This document shows positions 48,426-51,952 of a stretch of 51,952 bases of DNA, one piece after another. Below the pieces are notes generated by a model. That model saw nothing but the letters and a program-made list of their open reading frames with translations, ran no database searches and was not told the origin of the DNA. The DNA comes from a virus. Position numbers and translations under genes: made by a program. The stretch's first letter is position 1. Each line of letters begins with the position of its first letter. Location: positions 1-51,952 of the IMG/VR virus record IMGVR_UViG_3300026116_000049; one strand, given 5' to 3'.

Positions 48426-49241
48426 ATGACAACTACAGTAAACTACTACAAATTCGACATTTCAAATGAGGCTGAATTTATCGCCTATGACAAGTTAAAA
48501 ACCTCTTTAAAATCCCAAGGTTTAACTTTATTTGATAACATTAGTTCAGGCAATAGCAACTATTATAACAACCTTATATCGCCATTAAATGGCCTCTCTA
48601 TTGAACTGGAAACAAAATATTTGTTTAACAATCAGTGGAATACCGCCCCAACTATCACAAGTGATAACGGGTTAAGGGTTTTTGATTGGGAAGAAGCTAT
48701 TTATCCAAATAATAAGATAAAACAGGGCATGTGGTTAACACAAACGCCTGAAATGATAGCAATACGTCAAAATACATGTGCTTGCGGTTATTGCGGGGCT
48801 CAATATCTAAATACAGATTTGAAATATTGTACCAAATGTTTGGGTAGTGAATACCTAAAATTAGACGACTTAAGATTGTTACAATTGCGCCCGATCAGTG
48901 TTAATGATCACACATTTAAAGCCTCTAAGAGCGTCCCTGATTATTTGGTTAATGATTACAATACAGCACAACAAATATCGCGCTTAGAGCGCCTTAAAAA
49001 GGCTCAAAACAGCAAATTGAAAGATATTAAGAATAAAATAGAATCTGCACAAATTGAGTATGATGCTTACAGCCTGTTAATAGATAATGATATAGATTTT
49101 AATAATGTAATTTATTACACACATACTAAAAAGTTTTGCTTTGGATGGAGGGAGCCAATTACTAAGCCCGAACAAACAAAACTAAATGTTAAACTTACTG
49201 AAATAGGCTTTACAGCTAAATACGATATAGAATTTAAATAA
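48426..49241 (+). CDS. Early zinc-ribbon and coiled-coil protein, unknown
   Basis: 271 residues. Zinc ribbon at residues 118-138: CACGYC (118, 120, 123) and CTKC (135, 138). The C-terminal half has a helical charged segment (SRLERLKKAQNSKLKDIKNK) then a compact strand-rich end (TKLNVKLTEIGFTAKYDIEF). Unrecognised. Its neighbours and the shared leader suggest an early regulator or host-interacting protein; no nuclease or helicase motif is seen. Confidence 0.55.
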   Translation: MTTTVNYYKFDISNEAEFIAYDKLKTSLKSQGLTLFDNISSGNSNYYNNLISPLNGLSIELETKYLFNNQWNTAPTITSDNGLRVFDWEEAIYPNNKIKQGMWLTQTPEMIAIRQNTCACGYCGAQYLNTDLKYCTKCLGSEYLKLDDLRLLQLRPISVNDHTFKASKSVPDYLVNDYNTAQQISRLERLKKAQNSKLKDIKNKIESAQIEYDAYSLLIDNDIDFNNVIYYTHTKKFCFGWREPITKPEQTKLNVKLTEIGFTAKYDIEFK

Positions 49242-49257
49242 GATCCTTTGAGTTTCG

Positions 49258-49354
49258 TTGAGAGGTTTCTCAATGGCCGTTCGCCTCCCTGCCTTAATTG
49301 GTTGTGGAGGCTGAACTGGTAGGAAATGTTTCCTATTTAAAAACCTCTCAAAAA
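49258..49354 (+). ncRNA. Structured leader/riboregulator candidate with sequestered start
   Basis: TTGAGAGGTTT (49258-49268) is the exact complement of AAACCTCTCAA (49341-49351) next to the ATG at 49355, giving an 11-bp outer stem. Between them are GCCTCC/GGAGGC and AGGAAA/TTTCCT hairpins. The left arm can also fold on itself: TTGAGA-GGTT-TCTCAA (49258-49273). These are two mutually exclusive folds, one hiding the start region and one not, as in a switch. Coding potential in this stretch is poor (a longer in-frame start at 49298 would be inside it). Confidence 0.5.
49340..49351 (+). promoter_or_regulatory. Leader motif AAAACCTCTCAA, copy 3
   Basis: Twelve bases, followed by AAA and ATG (49355). 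Its complement is at 49258-49268. It supports ATG at 49355 as the start of the 145-residue gene. Confidence 0.65.
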
Positions 49355-49792
49355 ATGACTACAGAATTATTTAACCGTATTCAATCTGTTATAGATGGAT
49401 TATTGGCAACAAATCAAAAACTAACCGTAAATAAGGTCATTACAGCCTCTTTATTTAGCGCTGGTGGTACATTAGCCGGATTTGATAAAGAAGTCGCTAC
49501 GGTGGTTAAAATGTACACTAAGGGCGAATATGAATTTGAACATACTTACAGCCACACTGGAAAAGTAGATACATTTACGCTGCACTTAAACAAACACGGC
49601 GTTATGTGTTTAGGCTATAAATTAAACGGTAAAAAATATTGGCAGTGTGCAATGGAACGCCATTTAGATGAGCAATCCAGGCTATTAAATATCCTACAAA
49701 AGACGGCCAAAGATGAATTAATGGCAAAAACTTTTATCCATAACAATTTACAATATGTTTCAAAGGCTTATACTAAATTAAAAACAGCATGA
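49355..49792 (+). CDS. Early protein, unknown
   Basis: 145 residues from ATG at 49355 (an in-frame GTG at 49298 lies within the structured leader and is not used). Helical first part (LFNRIQSVIDGLLATNQKLT), central strands (FEHTYSHTGKVDTFTLHLNK) and a helical end. No domain recognised. Expression may be controlled by the RNA fold before it. It overlaps the next gene by ATGA. Confidence 0.6.
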   Translation: MTTELFNRIQSVIDGLLATNQKLTVNKVITASLFSAGGTLAGFDKEVATVVKMYTKGEYEFEHTYSHTGKVDTFTLHLNKHGVMCLGYKLNGKKYWQCAMERHLDEQSRLLNILQKTAKDELMAKTFIHNNLQYVSKAYTKLKTA

Positions 49793-49941
49793 GCGCACAG
49801 GAACAAAGCGATTACCCAGTATTAGCTTACCACTATAATGTAGCTTTAGCAACAGGATTAACAAAAGAGCGTGCTAAAATTTACGCTCAGTCACAAATCA
49901 GTCAACCAACTTGTATTAACCATTTAAGAGTAATAAAATGA
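49789..49941 (+). CDS. Small early protein (50 aa)
   Basis: ATG at 49789 within the previous stop, TGA at 49939 overlapping the next ATG: a tight translational chain. Begins MSAQEQSDYPVLAYHYNVAL, then KERAKIYAQ and CINHLRVIK. Helical and small, perhaps an inhibitor; unassigned. Confidence 0.5.
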   Translation: MSAQEQSDYPVLAYHYNVALATGLTKERAKIYAQSQISQPTCINHLRVIK

Positions 49942-50153
49942 AAAGATATAGCAAATCGGATCAAATTAAAGATTTGATAATAGCCCTGAACGAACAAAGG
50001 GCAAAAGCAGGGAAAGTTTTAGTTAGCCGTCAATGGACTGGATTAGGACATTGGCTAAAAACAGAGGAAAAAGAATATAAATGTATTGGTAGTATTATAA
50101 CCAATGATAGTGAGTTTATAGGTTTCTTAAAGGGCATGTTAATAACTCAATAA
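49938..50153 (+). CDS. Small early protein (71 aa)
   Basis: Basic N-terminus (MKRYSKSDQIKDLIIALNEQ) with a central TGLGHWLKTEEKEYKC and a hydrophobic end. No known domain. Translationally coupled to the gene before. Confidence 0.5.
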   Translation: MKRYSKSDQIKDLIIALNEQRAKAGKVLVSRQWTGLGHWLKTEEKEYKCIGSIITNDSEFIGFLKGMLITQ

Positions 50154-50177
50154 TCACAATTTTAAAATCATCACACA

Positions 50178-50372
50178 ATGTCAACAACAAACTTCTTCAA
50201 CGGCCAGCCTGTACGGGTTATAGCTGACCACAACCAATTTCAGGCCTCGGCCGGGATAACTTATCATGTTGGTTCAATTAATCGCGTATCGGGGCTTATT
50301 TCGGTTCAATTGCTGCACAATGGCCGAAGTGTAGGCGCAATAGATGAACGTAAATTAACACCTGCTAAATAA
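50178..50372 (+). CDS. Small early protein (64 aa), SH3-like
   Basis: FFNGQPVRVIADHNQFQASA, then ITYHVGSINRVSGLISVQLL and DERKL: a strand-turn-strand pattern with G/V/I spacing of KOW or SH3-like small barrels. Such proteins bind nucleic acid or peptides; not tested. A-rich leader. Confidence 0.5.
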   Translation: MSTTNFFNGQPVRVIADHNQFQASAGITYHVGSINRVSGLISVQLLHNGRSVGAIDERKLTPAK

Positions 50373-50380
50373 TTAGAGTT

Positions 50381-50563
50381 ATGTCACAATACAAATTAGA
50401 TGAAGACAATTTAAAACTGGCGTTAAAAAGACGCTTTTTAAGAGGTATATTATTTAGTAAGGACAATAAACAAACGCCAATTGAATTAATCAATAAAGAG
50501 GCTGAAATCGTAATCGAAGGTTTATTAAATGACCTTTCGCCACTAAAAGAAGTCAAACCATAG
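50381..50563 (+). CDS. Small early protein (60 aa)
   Basis: Helical and charged (DEDNLKLALKRRFLRGILFS, ELINKEAEIVIEGLLNDL). No motif. It lies 8 bp after the previous gene. Its GC and codon use look like the neighbours. Confidence 0.5.
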   Translation: MSQYKLDEDNLKLALKRRFLRGILFSKDNKQTPIELINKEAEIVIEGLLNDLSPLKEVKP

Positions 50564-50631
50564 GGCTAAGCAACTTTCACCAAAACACATTCTGCCCTAA
50601 ACGGAGGCTTAAAAACAATTTCCCTAAACCA

Positions 50632-50877
50632 ATGACCATCGCCACCAGTAAAATAAAAACCATTGGGTTTGCCCTGAATGAGGTTAAGCCAAAATCTATT
50701 GTGGAGGCAATTAAACTCATTCAGGAGTATGATATCCCGGCACACTGGGTAATAAATCCGGTTTACGATGGTCATAACCCTATGTTAATCCGGGGATTTA
50801 GAATTAAGGATTGCAGGGGTAAATTACATGGTATTACATTAACAAATTTTATTAACGTTAAATTTTATGGAAAATGA
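50632..50877 (+). CDS. Small early protein (81 aa)
   Basis: Helical N-terminus (IVEAIKLIQEYDIPAHWVIN) and a strand-rich end (PMLIRGFRIKDCRGKLHGIT). No domain seen. The 68-bp gap before it holds no other feature that I can support. It overlaps the next gene by ATGA. Confidence 0.5.
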   Translation: MTIATSKIKTIGFALNEVKPKSIVEAIKLIQEYDIPAHWVINPVYDGHNPMLIRGFRIKDCRGKLHGITLTNFINVKFYGK

Positions 50878-51263
50878 AAACAGCATATTACAAATCACTA
50901 TTGGGTAAACAATGGCAAGTTACATTTGATGACTTGCAAGTCCAAGAAGTTGATAGAATAGAGCACACTGTTTTTTATACCTGCACAGGGTATGATGAAT
51001 TAGGTAGAATATACACTGGTGTTTCAGAATTTACCTGTGATGAATTTGAGGGGATTATGGATATCGAGATGGTTAGCCACATGCACCACAATAGAAAGCC
51101 ATATCAAGCCCGTGTGCTGCTTAAATCCATTAGTCACTGGCAATCTGTTGTCAATGGTGAGGTTGAGCCTAAGCGCCCAATAGCGTATTACAAAAATAAA
51201 CTAAGCTATTACCATCCTCACGATATTGAGTATTTACAAAAAACCGCAAACAACAAATCATGA
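50874..51263 (+). CDS. Early protein (129 aa), unknown
   Basis: Mixed alpha/beta. Segments LLGKQWQVTFDDLQVQEVDR, VSEFTCDEFEGIMDIEMVSH and KSISHWQSVVNGEVEPKRPI. Several His and Cys but no pattern that I recognise. Overlaps both neighbours by 4 bp. Confidence 0.5.
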   Translation: MKTAYYKSLLGKQWQVTFDDLQVQEVDRIEHTVFYTCTGYDELGRIYTGVSEFTCDEFEGIMDIEMVSHMHHNRKPYQARVLLKSISHWQSVVNGEVEPKRPIAYYKNKLSYYHPHDIEYLQKTANNKS

Positions 51264-51421
51264 AAAAACTACTTTACATTCCATCACTCTTTAGAAGGGT
51301 GGTAGATAACACAGCAACAGAACATGAACTCATTATTGCTTTTCTTATTCTGTTTGTGCCATTTGTTACCTTTTGCCTGGTTTTTGGGCATCCTTATCAG
51401 GCTTATTACTATTCTAAATAA
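51260..51421 (+). CDS. Small membrane protein (53 aa)
   Basis: ATG at 51260 overlaps the previous stop (ATGA), TAA at 51419-51421. One hydrophobic segment (IIAFLILFVPFVTFCLVFG) with a short tail (HPYQAYYYSK). It could be a toxin, holin-like or inhibitor protein. A competing frame at 51324-51548 overlaps it and the DUF6948-like gene and is judged a shadow. Confidence 0.5.
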   Translation: MKKLLYIPSLFRRVVDNTATEHELIIAFLILFVPFVTFCLVFGHPYQAYYYSK

Positions 51422-51450
51422 ATCCATCACACATTTAAAACAACAAAATC

Positions 51451-51750
51451 ATGTACAAAAACAAAACAGTAATCGTAAGAACTCATTCAGCAGGCGTTTG
51501 GATGGGAAATGTAAAAAGTTTAGAGAAAGATGTTGCTATCATCACTAACGCCCGTAGATTGTGGTATTGGTCGGGTGCAGCTTCATTAAGCCAATTGGCG
51601 GTTGAAGGAACAAAGCGACCTTCAGATTGTAAATTCACAGTAACCATCACCGATGAAGATGGGGTATACCTACCTCAGGTAATTGAGGTATTGCCATGCA
51701 CAAAAGAAGCAGTTGAAAACATTAACGCCGTGAAAGTATGGAAGATTTAA
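51451..51750 (+). CDS. DUF6948-like protein
   Basis: 99 residues: VIVRTHSAGVWMGNVKSLE, TNARRLWYWSGAASLSQLAV and a late IEVLPCTKEAVENINAVKVW, a pattern I recall for DUF6948, a small family found in phages. Function not established. It overlaps the following repeat gene by 13 bp, a typical pairing for these genes as I recall. Confidence 0.65.
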   Translation: MYKNKTVIVRTHSAGVWMGNVKSLEKDVAIITNARRLWYWSGAASLSQLAVEGTKRPSDCKFTVTITDEDGVYLPQVIEVLPCTKEAVENINAVKVWKI

Positions 51751-51952
51751 TCAAAGCATTCATGAGTATTGAGCCAGTAACTAATGGCGATGGCTCTGGC
51801 TATGGCTATGGCTATGGCGATGGCGATGGCGATGGCTCTGGCTCTGGCTATGGCGATGGCTCTGGCTCTGGCTATGGCTATGGCTATGGCGATGGCGATG
51901 GCGATGGCTCTGGCTCTGGCTCTGGCGATGGCTCTGGCTCTGGCTCTGGCTC
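51738..51952 (+). CDS. Gly-rich (Gly-Asp/Ser/Tyr) repeat protein, cut by window edge
   Basis: ATG at 51738. Residues 1-16 read MEDLIKAFMSIEPVTN, then Gly alternates with Asp, Ser or Tyr for at least 55 residues up to the edge, all coded by GGC GAT, GGC TCT or GGC TAT. The 6-base unit gives long near-identical stretches that can slip. Similar proteins in other phages, as I recall, end with a small conserved domain after the repeat; the end is not in this window. It may be a linker, tail-like or surface-mimic protein. Confidence 0.65.
   Translation, partial: MEDLIKAFMSIEPVTNGDGSGYGYGYGDGDGDGSGSGYGDGSGSGYGYGYGDGDGDGSGSGSGDGSGSGSG

Noticed and set aside
51324-51548. A 74-residue frame in the plus-strand early region
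   Set aside because: It conflicts with the ATGA-coupled 51260 gene and the start of the DUF6948-like gene; its end is basic, Asn/Arg-rich out-of-frame reading.
1-51952. Stop-codon recoding as in some crAss-like phages
   Set aside because: TGA and TAA end genes normally, often in ATGA overlaps, and no suppressor tRNA is present (Trp is CCA).

Overview
The window looks like a large internal segment of a tailed, podovirus-like phage of a Bacteroidota host. The late genes form a podoviral set: large terminase, an 821-residue portal, scaffold, HK97-type capsid protein, three head-tail connector proteins, a 1,311-residue nozzle-like protein, several internal virion proteins and tail fibres. No sheath, tail tube or tape-measure gene is visible. 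The size and order of terminase, portal, capsid, connectors and nozzle recall crAss-like phages. The host call rests on repeated Bacteroidota -7 elements (TAnnTTTG, three with a TTG -33 element at 19 nt), near absence of Shine-Dalgarno sequences, A-rich start regions, and Sec signal peptides ending in FSQ or SAQ. TGA is used as an ordinary stop, so there is no sign of recoding. Both window edges cut a gene (a tail fibre at base 1 and a glycine-repeat gene at 51952). No DNA polymerase, integrase, RNA polymerase or clear lysis gene was recognised.

Layout. 1-37319 (minus strand): late block. From the left it holds two tail proteins with signal peptides, small tail proteins, a 1,635-residue virion protein, a GNAT acetyltransferase, a gene with its own promoter and terminator, internal virion proteins, tail and nozzle proteins, tRNA genes (Glu, Gln, Pro and a weak Trp), connectors, capsid, scaffold, portal and terminase. 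Next come a tandem GroES-like protein and a glycan operon (two or three glycosyltransferases plus a methyltransferase) behind a leader with a terminator and a short leader-peptide ORF. 37523-37795 is an isolated plus-strand gene with its own promoter and terminator. 37812-46531 (minus): small conserved phage genes, a DnaB/RecA-like ATPase, a winged-helix replication protein, HNH nuclease, a 57-residue HTH protein, a candidate small RNA, NinB-like, MazG-like, and at the head a RepL-like initiator behind a consensus promoter. 46562-47641: about 1.08 kb without genes, with inverted and direct repeats and strand asymmetry, a likely origin and early control region. 47642-51952 (plus): a divergent array of small, mostly unknown early genes, often overlapping by ATGA.

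Working model. The RepL-like protein, the ATPase and the winged-helix protein replicate from the divergent region. The plus arm probably carries host-takeover and accessory functions. Late genes are split into units by hairpin terminators followed closely by TAnnTTTG promoters, several of them 3-5 bases from a start codon, which suggests leaderless mRNAs. The less expected points are: a 12-base leader (AAAACCTCTCAA) shared by three early genes, with its complement placed upstream to form a switch-like RNA; a tandem co-chaperonin-like protein; an attenuator-like leader before the glycan operon; a candidate small RNA; and tail proteins with export signals.
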